Below are positions 1 to 6,723 of a DNA stretch of 15,565 nucleotides, one piece after another. This stretch comes from Anaerolineales bacterium (lineage in GTDB: Bacteria > Chloroflexota > Anaerolineae > Anaerolineales > VGOW01), in assembly GCA_919901875.1 (NCBI GenBank), contig CAKKQG010000030.1:1-15565 (forward strand), in the 5' to 3' direction. The notes beneath the pieces are model-generated. The model did not search any database. It saw only the letters and a program-made list of their open reading frames with translations, and was not told the DNA's origin. Position 1 is the first letter of the stretch. Each line of letters starts with the position of its first letter. A program made the position numbers and the translations under genes.

Positions 1-74
1 CGTCATTGCGAGCGCACTTTGCGAAGCAATCTCGGTCACGCTATGAGATTGCTTCTCGAAGACTCGCAATGACG
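1..74. repeat. CGTCATTGCGAG-type inverted-repeat element, copy 1
   Basis: The stretch begins with CGTCATTGCGAG and ends with its exact reverse complement CTCGCAATGACG. A second inner pair, GCAATCTC / GAGATTGC, makes the whole segment one long imperfect hairpin. The same termini and the same inner GAAGCAATCTC word recur at 5122-5208 and 11611-11786. It has no coding capacity. It resembles the REP/MITE-like palindromes widespread in environmental bacterial genomes. Mobility is inferred only. The element sits exactly at the window edge, so flanking duplications cannot be judged. Confidence 0.85.
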
Positions 75-83
75 CTGAGCAGT

Positions 84-128
84 CACAAATAAAGAGCGTC
101 CTGTTTTCTTGGTGAAAGCAGGACGCTC
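84..128 (-). terminator. Rho-independent terminator of the BI-1 family gene
   Basis: GAGCGTCCTG (94-103) pairs with CAGGACGCTC (119-128). The stem continues inward through TTTTC/GAAAG with one G-T wobble, giving about 15 bp around a 5-nt loop. Read on the minus strand, it follows the stop codon at 148-150 by about 20 nt and is followed by a T-rich run (TTTATTT). This fits an intrinsic terminator for the minus-strand gene ending at 148. Confidence 0.8.
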
Positions 129-154
129 AATCTTTAATCTTTGATTTTTATTTC
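127..154. repeat. Short heptad array at the 3' end of the BI-1 gene
   Basis: Four 7-mers in one phase: TCAATCT, TTAATCT, TTGATTT, TTATTTC. The BI-1 stop codon (tta at 148-150 on the plus strand) is the first three bases of the last unit. Confidence 0.5.
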
Positions 155-849
155 CGTCTTCCCCCAGCGAACCTCAAAATGAGCAGGAACAAATTGAGGA
201 AGTCGAGATACAGCCTCAACGCGCCGATGACGCCGACTCTGGCTTCTACATCAGAATTGCCTTCGGACATCGCTTGCATCGTCATCATTTTGATGTGTTG
301 TGTGTCGTAAGCTGTTAAACCGACAAACAGCAACACGCCAGCGAATGAGACGATCCAATACAACGTCGAGCTGGCGAAGAAGATGTTGATGACCGAGGCG
401 ATGATCATGCCGAACAAGCCCATCATTAATAGACTGCCGAACTTGGTGAGGTCGGCGCGCGTGGTGTAACCGATGATCGTCATTGCGGCGAACATGCTCG
501 CCGTTGCGAAGAACGAGAAGGCGATGCCCGTCCCGGTGTACACCCAAAAGATCGGTGTCAGAGTGATGCCATTGAGCGCCGAGTAAAACAAGAAGGCGAA
601 TACGGCGATGGTCGGCGACATTTTATGGACGAATGCCGAGAGTGCCAGCACGACAATGAACTCGACGATGATCGTTGGAAGGATCATGAGGCTCATGAGT
701 GAGATCGGCAGTCGTTGTGCGACGAGGGCGATCATTGCCGTGACGATCAAGCCGGCCGACATCCACAGATACACGCGGCGCATGGCGAGCCGCAAACCTT
801 CTTCAATGCTAATCGTGCCGAGAGAGGGGGAACGAGTTTCGGGAAACAT
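148..849 (-). CDS. Bax inhibitor-1 (BI-1/YccA) family membrane protein
   Basis: A 233-aa integral membrane protein with about seven hydrophobic segments. Family hallmarks are ALNGITL near residue 91, the glycine-rich FGSLLMMGLFGM helix near 137-148, FVGLTAYDTQHIK at 175-187 and the C-terminal ALRLYLDFLNLFLLILR helix. BI-1-like proteins (YccA/YbhL type in bacteria) are linked to calcium leak and to modulation of membrane proteases; the role here is inferred from family only. An in-frame start lies 33 nt further upstream, but the ATG at 847-849 is chosen because AAAGGAG precedes it by 6 nt on the minus strand, and the upstream codons begin to enter a tandem repeat. It is the last gene of the minus-strand block and is followed by a strong terminator. 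Its stop codon lies in a short heptad repeat. Confidence 0.9.
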   Translation of the reverse strand: MFPETRSPSLGTISIEEGLRLAMRRVYLWMSAGLIVTAMIALVAQRLPISLMSLMILPTIIVEFIVVLALSAFVHKMSPTIAVFAFLFYSALNGITLTPIFWVYTGTGIAFSFFATASMFAAMTIIGYTTRADLTKFGSLLMMGLFGMIIASVINIFFASSTLYWIVSFAGVLLFVGLTAYDTQHIKMMTMQAMSEGNSDVEARVGVIGALRLYLDFLNLFLLILRFAGGRRK

Positions 850-870
850 GATGAACTCCTTTTTGAGAAC

Positions 871-968
871 TTCAAAATTCAAACTGCAAAATTCAAACTA
901 CAAACCTCAAATTTCAAATCTCCAACATCCAACATCCAACATCCAACTTCTACCTTCCAACTTTCCAA
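871..968. repeat. Degenerate heptad tandem array, BI-1/GT2 junction
   Basis: Read in 7-base steps from 871, the sequence resolves without any indel into TTCAAAA, TTCAAAC, TGCAAAA, TTCAAAC, TACAAAC, CTCAAAT, TTCAAAT, CTCCAAC, three ATCCAAC, TTCTACC and TTCCAAC. That is 13 exact-length units ending at 961, with a decaying unit after. Position 3 is always C; positions 5 and 6 are AA in all but one unit. The array fills the whole gap between the two genes, and the glycosyltransferase stop codon (950-952) lies in the TTCTACC unit. It resembles the heptanucleotide STRR repeats known from cyanobacteria in type, not in sequence. Confidence 0.85.
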
Positions 969-1621
969 TTCCTATATTTCCACAACGCCTGAAGCGCCGG
1001 GAAGCCGTCACTGGGTGAAAGCTTTTTGTTTTCGTAACGGGCGTGATAGCTAATGGGCAGTTCGTGAATGACGTGACCGGCGCGCAAAAGTTTGGCGGTG
1101 ATCTCCGCTTCCACGTCAAAGCGGCGACATTCAAGATCAAGGCTCAAGGCGATCTCACGCCGCATCATTTTATAGCATGTTTCCATGTCGCCCAATTTTC
1201 CGCCATACATCACATTGGTCACCCATGTCAAAAAATTATTGCCGAGTCGCATGATGGTGCGCTGAGTCTCTAACGAGCGCACGCCATAGACCACATCCGC
1301 TTTGCCCTCTTGGATCGGTTGAATCAATCGAACGAAATCGTTGGGGTCATATTCTAAATCGGCGTCTTGGATGACGATCACTTCGCCTGTGGCTTCCTTC
1401 AGGCCGGTGCGGATCGCCGCGCCTTTGCCGCGATTGATCGGGTGATGGATCACTTTGAGATCAGGCGCGGCGAGTTGATTGACGATGCCATGCGTGCCGT
1501 CGGACGAAGCGTCGTTAACTAAAATCACTTCGTGGTCAAGCGGCACAGATCGCACACGTTGAACCACTTGTTCAATCGTCGGCGCTTCGTTGAAGACGGG
1601 CATCAAAATAGACAGCTTCAT
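950..1621 (-). CDS. Family 2 glycosyltransferase (dolichol-phosphate-mannose-synthase-like)
   Basis: A 223-aa GT-A fold enzyme that probably transfers a sugar from a nucleotide-sugar to a lipid phosphate or other membrane-linked acceptor. Visible motifs are SILMPVFNE at 4-12, VNDASSDGT with D37 at 35-43, NRGKGAAIRTG at 63-73, the DAD metal-binding motif at 86-88, and DMETCYK at 145-151, a box typical of the DPM1/GtrB-like branch. No C-terminal membrane helices are present, so it is a soluble or peripheral form. The ATG at 1619-1621 starts directly at the conserved first strand. The C-terminal KVGR and the TAG stop are encoded by the adjoining heptad repeat. It lies 76 nt downstream of the HAD gene and probably belongs to the rho-M23-HAD block. 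Donor and acceptor cannot be told from sequence. Confidence 0.92.
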   Translation of the reverse strand: MKLSILMPVFNEAPTIEQVVQRVRSVPLDHEVILVNDASSDGTHGIVNQLAAPDLKVIHHPINRGKGAAIRTGLKEATGEVIVIQDADLEYDPNDFVRLIQPIQEGKADVVYGVRSLETQRTIMRLGNNFLTWVTNVMYGGKLGDMETCYKMMRREIALSLDLECRRFDVEAEITAKLLRAGHVIHELPISYHARYENKKLSPSDGFPALQALWKYRNWKVGR

Positions 1622-1633
1622 GGAGTAAATAGT

Positions 1634-1724
1634 AATTGGAGATTAGAGATTGGAGATTGATGTTAGAGGTTAGAGGTTGGAAGTTGGATTCCAACGTCTA
1701 ACTTCCAACTTCCAGAGTTCCAAT
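1634..1724. repeat. Heptad tandem array that flips orientation, GT2/HAD junction
   Basis: From 1634 the units are AATTGGA, GATTAGA, GATTGGA, GATTGAT, GTTAGAG, GTTAGAG, GTTGGAA, GTTGGAT. At 1690 they change to the complementary sense: TCCAACG, TCTAACT, TCCAACT, TCCAGAG, TTCCAAT. The switch creates a hairpin (GTTGGA with TCCAAC) in the transcript just past the HAD stop codon, which itself lies in TCTAACT (1697-1703). The last units are inside the HAD coding region. Confidence 0.8.
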
Positions 1725-2447
1725 TATCAAAGGCAGTTGATCTAGCGATTCACATATCGCGTCCGGCAGGATCGTATCACGATGGGCGATGTTGTAGGGT
1801 GTGTCGGCTTGCATGGTGACCCAGATGCTTTTCATGTTGGCGTTCTTCGCGCCTAAAATATCTGCGCCAAGTGTATCACCGATCATCACCACTTCATTTG
1901 GCGCGAAGCCCCATGTTTTCAAGACTGGCTCAAAGATTCGCGGGTTAGGTTTTCGTACGCCCACATTTGCCGAGACGATGATCGGATCGAAGTAGGGGCG
2001 CAGTGCGGCGTTGTCAATGAGGCGTTGAACGTTGGCGCTGTCGGCGGCGTTGGAGACGATGGCGAGTCGAAGCCCGCGTTCTTGCAGCAGGCGCAGAGTC
2101 GGGTGGACATGCGGCATCGGCTGCCATTGTGATTCGCTGAAGGCGAAGAGGGCGGTAAGCGCGCGCGGCAAGTCGAGATGATCCGCTTGGATGTTTAATT
2201 CTTTAAACGTGACGCGCAAAATATAGTCGGTCGTGATCTCTTTGAAATGCGTTTGTCGTTGTTGATCGAAATCTTCAATGTTGTGGATGAAGGCGGCGGC
2301 GAATTGATCGTTGTCGAAGGTGAGACCCTGCGCTTTGAGATCAACGACGAGATCGGACACCATGCGCGGGCGCAATTGGCTCCACTGGTTGTTGTGCTGG
2401 TTGTAGATGAGAGTTGAGCCGAGATCGAAGATGAGACCGCGAAGCAT
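1698..2447 (-). CDS. HAD-superfamily hydrolase-like protein
   Basis: A 249-aa HAD protein with an alpha-helical cap after motif I (residues about 15-110). Motif I is IFDLGSTL, with nucleophile D8; the usual second Asp at +2 is Gly10, so classic phosphatase acid/base chemistry is uncertain. Motif II is IVSN with S132, motif III is RKPNPRIFEP with K166, and motif IV is MIGDTLGADI with D191 and D196. Substrate cannot be read from sequence; small phosphate esters are usual for the family. The start lies 2 nt past the stop of the M23 peptidase gene, so translation is probably coupled; no strong SD is seen. The last residues (EVGS) and the TAG stop are encoded by a heptad repeat, so the true ancestral C-terminus was probably a little different. 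Confidence 0.88.
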   Translation of the reverse strand: MLRGLIFDLGSTLIYNQHNNQWSQLRPRMVSDLVVDLKAQGLTFDNDQFAAAFIHNIEDFDQQRQTHFKEITTDYILRVTFKELNIQADHLDLPRALTALFAFSESQWQPMPHVHPTLRLLQERGLRLAIVSNAADSANVQRLIDNAALRPYFDPIIVSANVGVRKPNPRIFEPVLKTWGFAPNEVVMIGDTLGADILGAKNANMKSIWVTMQADTPYNIAHRDTILPDAICESLDQLPLIIGTLEVGS

Positions 2448-2449
2448 TT

Positions 2450-3589
2450 TTATTGCGGCAAATACGCAAAGGGATTCGGGCGCGTGCCATTGATGTTCAT
2501 TTCAAAATGCAAATGGGGTCCGGTGGAGTTGCCGGTGCTGCCGCCGAGTCCGACGATGTTGCCCTTCAACACACTTTGACCGCAGCCGACATTCCATTGT
2601 GAGAGATGGGCATAGAGAGTCTGCCAACCGTTGCCATGATCCAGCACAACCATGTTGCCGTAACCCCAATTGCTCCAACCGGCAAACGTCACCACGCCGC
2701 TGTCGGCGGCGAAGATCGCTTGCCCTAATGCGGCAGCCAGATCAACCGCAAGATGAACTGAGGTGTAATTGTTGCCGGAGAGGGAGCGTGTGCTGACAGG
2801 CCAAGCAAACGTGCCACTGCCTACTGCGCCGCCGCTGTAGCCTCCCGTGCATTGTCCGGGTCCGGCATCGCTGACGACGAAGCGTGCCTGTTTGGGAATG
2901 TTGACTACCGGGCGTCCGACAATACCGCGTGTGCCACCGGGGATCATCAGTAAACTATTCTCCGCCATTTTAGAGACAACGGGTTCGTTAGGTTTTAATG
3001 TGCTGAGGTCGGTCTTGTTGCCCGGCCAGTTCACAATAGCATCCACATCTACCTTATAGAACTTCGCCAAGCTGTCTAACGAATCGGCTTTTTGAACATA
3101 ACGAATGACTCCATTGACGGGCGCGATAAGTAATCTTTGATTTGGACGTAGACTATGCACATCGTCATTGAGATAGGGATTAGAGAAGACGAGAGTCTCT
3201 AGCGTGAGATTAAATTTTGCGGCAATGCCGGTAAACGAATCGCCGCCCTCGACGACGTAGGTGATGATGTCGGTGCGCGGGCGGGTAGGGATGTTGGTGT
3301 GCGAATCGGTTTGGCGCGAGAGTTCGGTGGATGTGGCGGGGGTGGCGATTGAAGCAATGACCAAAGGTGATGCGGACGTTGGCGGCGTCACCTGAGTCGA
3401 TCCCCCCAACGATCCCAAACTAAACGCGGTCGGTATTTTTCCTAATAGATCGGCTTGAACGACGATCACCGCGACGATGGCAATCGTCACAAAGATGATG
3501 TGGATGACGGTGCGCTGGAGGCCGCTTTGGAGTGATTCGGGAATGAGATCGCTGAGGCGAAAGCCGTGACGATCAGTGTGCGACGACAT
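2450..3589 (-). CDS. Membrane-anchored LysM-domain M23 peptidase (NlpD/EnvC-like)
   Basis: A 379-aa envelope protein. A short basic N-terminus is followed by one membrane helix at about 28-45 and a Ser/Thr/Pro-rich linker to about 107. LysM-like domains are at about 110-157 and 163-217. The C-terminal M23 domain (about 260-379) carries H279-x3-D283, YAH with H328 and the HLH pair H359/H361, that is, the full zinc/catalytic set of an active lysostaphin-type endopeptidase. The expected role is binding peptidoglycan through LysM and cleaving peptide cross-links outside the membrane. The ATG abuts the rho stop (TGA then ATG with no gap). GGAG lies about 10 nt upstream, within the last rho codons. 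Degradative versus amidase-activating function cannot be told apart, but retained ligands favour a real peptidase. Confidence 0.93.
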   Translation of the reverse strand: MSSHTDRHGFRLSDLIPESLQSGLQRTVIHIIFVTIAIVAVIVVQADLLGKIPTAFSLGSLGGSTQVTPPTSASPLVIASIATPATSTELSRQTDSHTNIPTRPRTDIITYVVEGGDSFTGIAAKFNLTLETLVFSNPYLNDDVHSLRPNQRLLIAPVNGVIRYVQKADSLDSLAKFYKVDVDAIVNWPGNKTDLSTLKPNEPVVSKMAENSLLMIPGGTRGIVGRPVVNIPKQARFVVSDAGPGQCTGGYSGGAVGSGTFAWPVSTRSLSGNNYTSVHLAVDLAAALGQAIFAADSGVVTFAGWSNWGYGNMVVLDHGNGWQTLYAHLSQWNVGCGQSVLKGNIVGLGGSTGNSTGPHLHFEMNINGTRPNPFAYLPQ

Positions 3590-4897
3590 TCATCCCACTC
3601 CGTTTTTGCCAAGCGTTTCGAGGAACTCGTTATTGTTGTTAGACTTGGCGAGATCGTTGACGATGGCTTCGGTGGCGTTGGTGATGTCTAACCCGGCGCC
3701 GTTTGGCGGCGGGGTGATCATCGCCCCAAACATGCGGCGCAGAAGCCACACACGCGGCGTGATATCGGGTCCGAGTAACAGGTCTTCGCGGCGTGTGGAT
3801 GATCGCTCGATGTCGAGCGCCGGGAAGATGCGACGCTCTTGCAATTTGCGCGAGAGGTGCAGTTCCATGTTGCCCGTGCCTTTAAATTCTTCGTAGACCA
3901 TATCGTCCATGCGTGAACCCGTGTCCACTAAACAGGTGGCGATGATGGTCAGCGATCCGCCTTCTTCGAGGTTGCGCGCCGCGCCGAAAAATTTCTTCGG
4001 CGGGTAGAGCGCGGCAGGATCCAAACCGCCGGAGAGTGTGCGCCCCGATGGACTGACGACTAAGTTATAAGCGCGGGCTAAACGCGTGAGTGAGTCGAGA
4101 AGGATAGCCACGTCGCGCCCGCCTTCTACTAATCGCTTTGCGCGCTCAAGCGCCATCTCGGCGACGCGCACATGCGATTGAACCGGATCGTCAAAGGTGC
4201 TGGCGACCACTTCGGCGTCAACAGATCGATCCATATCGGTCACTTCTTCCGGGCGCTCGCCGATGAGGGCAACCATCAGATGCACATCGGGATATTTGCG
4301 CGAGATGGCGTTGGCGATCTGTTTCAGCACGGTGGTCTTACCGGCTTTGGGCGGCGAGACGATGAGCCCGCGTTGTCCTTTGCCGATGGGAGCGATTAAG
4401 TTGATGAGACGGGTGGCAGTTGTGTGTTTATCGGTTTCGAGATCAAAACGTTCAAGGGGGAAGATCGGGGTGAGCTCTTCAAAGACCGGGCGCCGTTTGG
4501 CGACTTCGGGGTCAAGGCCGTTGACGGCTTCCACGCGGATCAAGCCAAAATACTTCTCGTTATCTTTTGGCGAGCGCACTTGCCCCACCACCATATCGCC
4601 CGTGCGTAACCCGAAGCGGCGTATCTGCGATTGGCTGACGTAGATGTCGTCGTTGCCGGGCAGGAAATGGTCGGAGCGCAAGAAGCCGATGCCGTCCTCT
4701 AAAATCTCCAGGACGCCGCCGCGCAATTCCAAGCCGCGCTTCTCGGCGTTGGCGCGCAACAGGCGGACGATCAGATCATCCTTTTTATATTTAGAATAAT
4801 TGCTCATGCCCCAATCGCGCGCAACACCGCGCAGTTGATCGAGGGTTTTCTTTTCGAGTGAAGTAATATCAATGGGTTCGTCGGTTGTCTGTAACAT
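3590..4897 (-). CDS. rho: Transcription termination factor Rho
   Basis: A 435-aa hexameric RNA helicase/ATPase that ends transcription at C-rich rut sites. Domains in order are the Rho N-terminal helical domain (about 10-50), the cold-shock-like RNA-binding domain (about 58-125) and the RecA-type ATPase (about 155-415). Walker A is SPPKAGKTT at 181-189, Walker B VAILLD at 263-268, followed by SLTRLARAYN. The Q-loop segment SGRTLSGGLDP is at 284-294 and the R-loop KGTGNMELHLSR at 339-350. The N-terminus lacks the long inserted region seen in some high-GC relatives. It is first in a block with the M23, HAD and GT2 genes. A near-consensus promoter and a C-rich leader lie upstream. No clear SD precedes the ATG at 4895-4897. 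Confidence 0.98.
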   Translation of the reverse strand: MLQTTDEPIDITSLEKKTLDQLRGVARDWGMSNYSKYKKDDLIVRLLRANAEKRGLELRGGVLEILEDGIGFLRSDHFLPGNDDIYVSQSQIRRFGLRTGDMVVGQVRSPKDNEKYFGLIRVEAVNGLDPEVAKRRPVFEELTPIFPLERFDLETDKHTTATRLINLIAPIGKGQRGLIVSPPKAGKTTVLKQIANAISRKYPDVHLMVALIGERPEEVTDMDRSVDAEVVASTFDDPVQSHVRVAEMALERAKRLVEGGRDVAILLDSLTRLARAYNLVVSPSGRTLSGGLDPAALYPPKKFFGAARNLEEGGSLTIIATCLVDTGSRMDDMVYEEFKGTGNMELHLSRKLQERRIFPALDIERSSTRREDLLLGPDITPRVWLLRRMFGAMITPPPNGAGLDITNATEAIVNDLAKSNNNNEFLETLGKNGVG

Positions 4898-5067
4898 GGC
4901 AAATATGAAATTGGGGAATGGGGATGATCAATCAGAGCCGTCGGCTTACGATTCGCCGAAGCTCTCAACTTCTCAATCGAGCAGTTGAAAATGTCTCACT
5001 AAGGAACCTGTTGGAAATTTGAGAGGGATGAAATGTGAGTCGGTAGTGAACTTGAGGTGCTGAACTT
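4898..5067 (-). promoter_or_regulatory. rho 5' leader, C-rich, rut-like
   Basis: The predicted transcript from the promoter at 5074-5102 has about 170 nt before the rho ATG. On the RNA strand, 4981-5070 holds about 29 C against 11 G with little visible pairing, the C>G bias expected of a Rho-loading region. A hairpin then forms from 4934-4965 (AGAGC with GCTCT, plus inner CGGC with GCCG). This is compatible with autoregulation by premature Rho termination, as known for rho leaders in other bacteria. Function here is inferred. With the promoter and the repeat at 5122-5208, this accounts for the 323-base stretch between rho and the lipoprotein gene. Confidence 0.5.
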
Positions 5068-5073
5068 GCGACG

Positions 5074-5102
5074 ATTGTAGCATCGGGTAAGATATGTGTC
5101 AA
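5074..5102 (-). promoter_or_regulatory. Sigma70-type promoter of the rho operon
   Basis: On the minus strand a perfect -35 TTGACA (5097-5102) is followed by 17 nt and then -10 TACAAT (5074-5079). The start point would be about 5067. The match and spacing are close to optimal, and the site is correctly oriented for rho. Confidence 0.75.
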
Positions 5103-5121
5103 TTGGTTTAGGTAATTTGAA

Positions 5122-5208
5122 CGTCATTGCGAGTGAGCGTTCTCTGCGAGCGAAGCAATCTCGTTGTTCCGCTGAGAGATTGCTTCGCGAAGTGCGCTCG
5201 CAATGACG
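5122..5208. repeat. CGTCATTGCGAG-type inverted-repeat element, copy 2
   Basis: It has the same terminal 12-mers as copy 1: CGTCATTGCGAG at 5122-5133 and CTCGCAATGACG at 5197-5208. Inner arms are GCGAAGCAATCTC and GAGATTGCTTCGC. The right end lies 12 nt before the ATG of the lipoprotein gene, and its last G is the first base of that gene's GGAG ribosome-binding site. An upstream in-frame ATG at 5203 lies inside the element and is probably not used. Confidence 0.85.
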
Positions 5209-5220
5209 GAGTGGTTGATT

Positions 5221-6630
5221 ATGAAGCGTGATCTGATTCGATTGAGCATGATGGGTTGGACATTGATCGCCTGCGCGGTGTTCAACCCTCGATCCACACC
5301 CACGCCGCCAGCCACTGCGGTTGCCGCCATTACTAAAACCGCGCCCATTCGGTTCACGCTGCCGCCACCTAAAACGGCGACGCCCTCCGCCACATACACT
5401 TCTACCTCCACGCCTACTTCTACCTTTACGCCGACTACCACTTTCACATCCACGCGCATACTCACTGCCACACGCACACCCACACCCACGCGGACAGTTA
5501 GAGCCAGCGCGACTTCCACATTCACCGCCACACCCAAAACCAGCATCGCCTACAAATTCGATTTGGGCGTGTTATCAGGTTTACAAACGAATATAAAAAC
5601 AGGCGGTGACACCGCCGATAAATATTTCCGCATCATCGGCGGCGACGCTTCGGCTAAAGTGACAGTCTATGCCTACAACGACTTTAACGCGCTGGTCAAA
5701 GCCGAAATGGATTTTTATAAGTTATACGGTTCGACCTCCAGCGAAGATTTTGTGCGGAGTAATTGGACGGCGCAAGTGTGCGGTCATGGCAACATCGCCG
5801 TAATCTTTCTGCCCGTCTCGACGACGACCTGTTGGGATGGCGAGAAGACGACCACCTATACCATCGTCTCGCACGAATACTTTCACGCCCAGCAAGGTAA
5901 TCTATCGGGCAAACGTTTTGCGGTGGACGATCCGCACGCCGAAGTGCCTTCAACCGGTCCGGTGTGGCTCACCGAAGGCAGCGCGGAATACTTTGCCTAT
6001 CGTGCCTTGTCGAATTCCAAACTGATCAACTACTCCGATAAACGCAAAACGATCCTCTTGCGTGCCTCGCGCCTTTCGGTTTTGTTAAGTGGCTTAGAAA
6101 CTCATCAAGATTTTGTGAGTTACGCCGACGAAGGAAGTTATCAGTTGGGATTCTTGGCGGTGGAATATCTGGTGACGAACAAAGGCGATGGCTCATTGCT
6201 TAAGTTTTACAAAGCGGTTGGCGGCGGCGCCACTTGGAAAACGGCGTTCAAGGACACGTTCGGAAAATCCATTGACGACTTCTATACAAGTTTCGAAACG
6301 TATCGCAAAACCAACTTCGCGCCCGCGCCTGTTGGCAAAGTTATCGGCACTGTGACAGACAGCAGAGGTCAAGCGATGAGTCTGGTTTATGTCTGGTTCT
6401 GCTCAACATTGAGCGTATGGTGTGAAGCCACAACGACAGACTTCGACGGAACGTACGAAGCTACTATCCCCGTCGGTACCTACACAATATGGTTCAGCCC
6501 GGATGAAGACCTCAATCGAGGGTGGGGTGGTTATGTGAATGAGACCACGTTATCGAAGAATCGTTCTGCGATGAAACAGTTTAAGGTGGAGAGGGATGGG
6601 GTGGTGATGGTAGATGTGATGATAAAGTAG
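5221..6630 (+). CDS. Secreted lipoprotein zinc metallopeptidase (HEXXH, gluzincin-like)
   Basis: 469 aa from the ATG at 5221, preceded by GGAG 9 nt upstream. The N-terminus is a lipoprotein signal: basic MKRD, a hydrophobic run, and lipobox LIAC with Cys18. Residues about 24-108 form a low-complexity Thr/Ser/Pro stalk, probably spanning the wall. The catalytic region has HEYFH at 218-222 and WLTEGSAEY around 249-257, whose first Glu (about 252) would be the third zinc ligand, as in gluzincins of the peptidase MA clan. A C-terminal domain beginning VIGTVTDSRGQ (about 350) looks like a carboxypeptidase-regulatory-like beta sandwich. It is the only plus-strand protein gene here, lying between glpX and rho. 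Substrate is unknown and the exact family is not recognised. Confidence 0.8.
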   Translation: MKRDLIRLSMMGWTLIACAVFNPRSTPTPPATAVAAITKTAPIRFTLPPPKTATPSATYTSTSTPTSTFTPTTTFTSTRILTATRTPTPTRTVRASATSTFTATPKTSIAYKFDLGVLSGLQTNIKTGGDTADKYFRIIGGDASAKVTVYAYNDFNALVKAEMDFYKLYGSTSSEDFVRSNWTAQVCGHGNIAVIFLPVSTTTCWDGEKTTTYTIVSHEYFHAQQGNLSGKRFAVDDPHAEVPSTGPVWLTEGSAEYFAYRALSNSKLINYSDKRKTILLRASRLSVLLSGLETHQDFVSYADEGSYQLGFLAVEYLVTNKGDGSLLKFYKAVGGGATWKTAFKDTFGKSIDDFYTSFETYRKTNFAPAPVGKVIGTVTDSRGQAMSLVYVWFCSTLSVWCEATTTDFDGTYEATIPVGTYTIWFSPDEDLNRGWGGYVNETTLSKNRSAMKQFKVERDGVVMVDVMIK

Positions 6631-6634
6631 GCGA

Positions 6635-6667
6635 AGACTTCCGAAGTCTTCAAGACTTCGGAAGTCT
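6635..6667. terminator. Perfect palindrome after the metallopeptidase gene
   Basis: AGACTTCCGAAGTCTT (6635-6650) and AAGACTTCGGAAGTCT (6652-6667) are exact reverse complements separated by one base. Each arm is itself nearly palindromic (GACTTC/GAAGTC), so either one long or two short hairpins can form. It starts 5 nt after the stop. No T-tract follows, so it may be a REP-like hairpin or mRNA 3' stabiliser rather than a true intrinsic terminator. Confidence 0.55.
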
Positions 6668-6687
6668 GGAAGCGTGGGAGTTGCGTA

Positions 6688-6717
6688 TTGACAGTGCGGG
6701 GCGAACAGGTTTATATT
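6688..6717 (+). promoter_or_regulatory. Sigma70-like promoter in front of a possible small RNA
   Basis: TTGACA at 6688-6693, an 18-nt spacer and TATATT at 6712-6717 on the plus strand. No plus-strand protein gene follows; the next gene (6821-7267) is on the other strand. Transcription from about 6724 would yield a short RNA ending at the T-tract near 6811-6820. Confidence 0.45.
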
Positions 6718-6723
6718 GAAGGC

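Noticed and set aside
608..1053. Plus-strand open frames over BI-1 and the repeat array
   Set aside because: They run antisense to a conserved membrane protein and through low-complexity heptads, with no family features.
3867..5100. Other plus-strand open frames opposite rho
   Set aside because: Shadows of a fully conserved rho gene with no SD or family features.
5124..5546. Minus-strand 140-aa Val-rich open frame
   Set aside because: Antisense of the Thr/Pro stalk and the palindrome; ACN codons read backwards give Val-rich frames.
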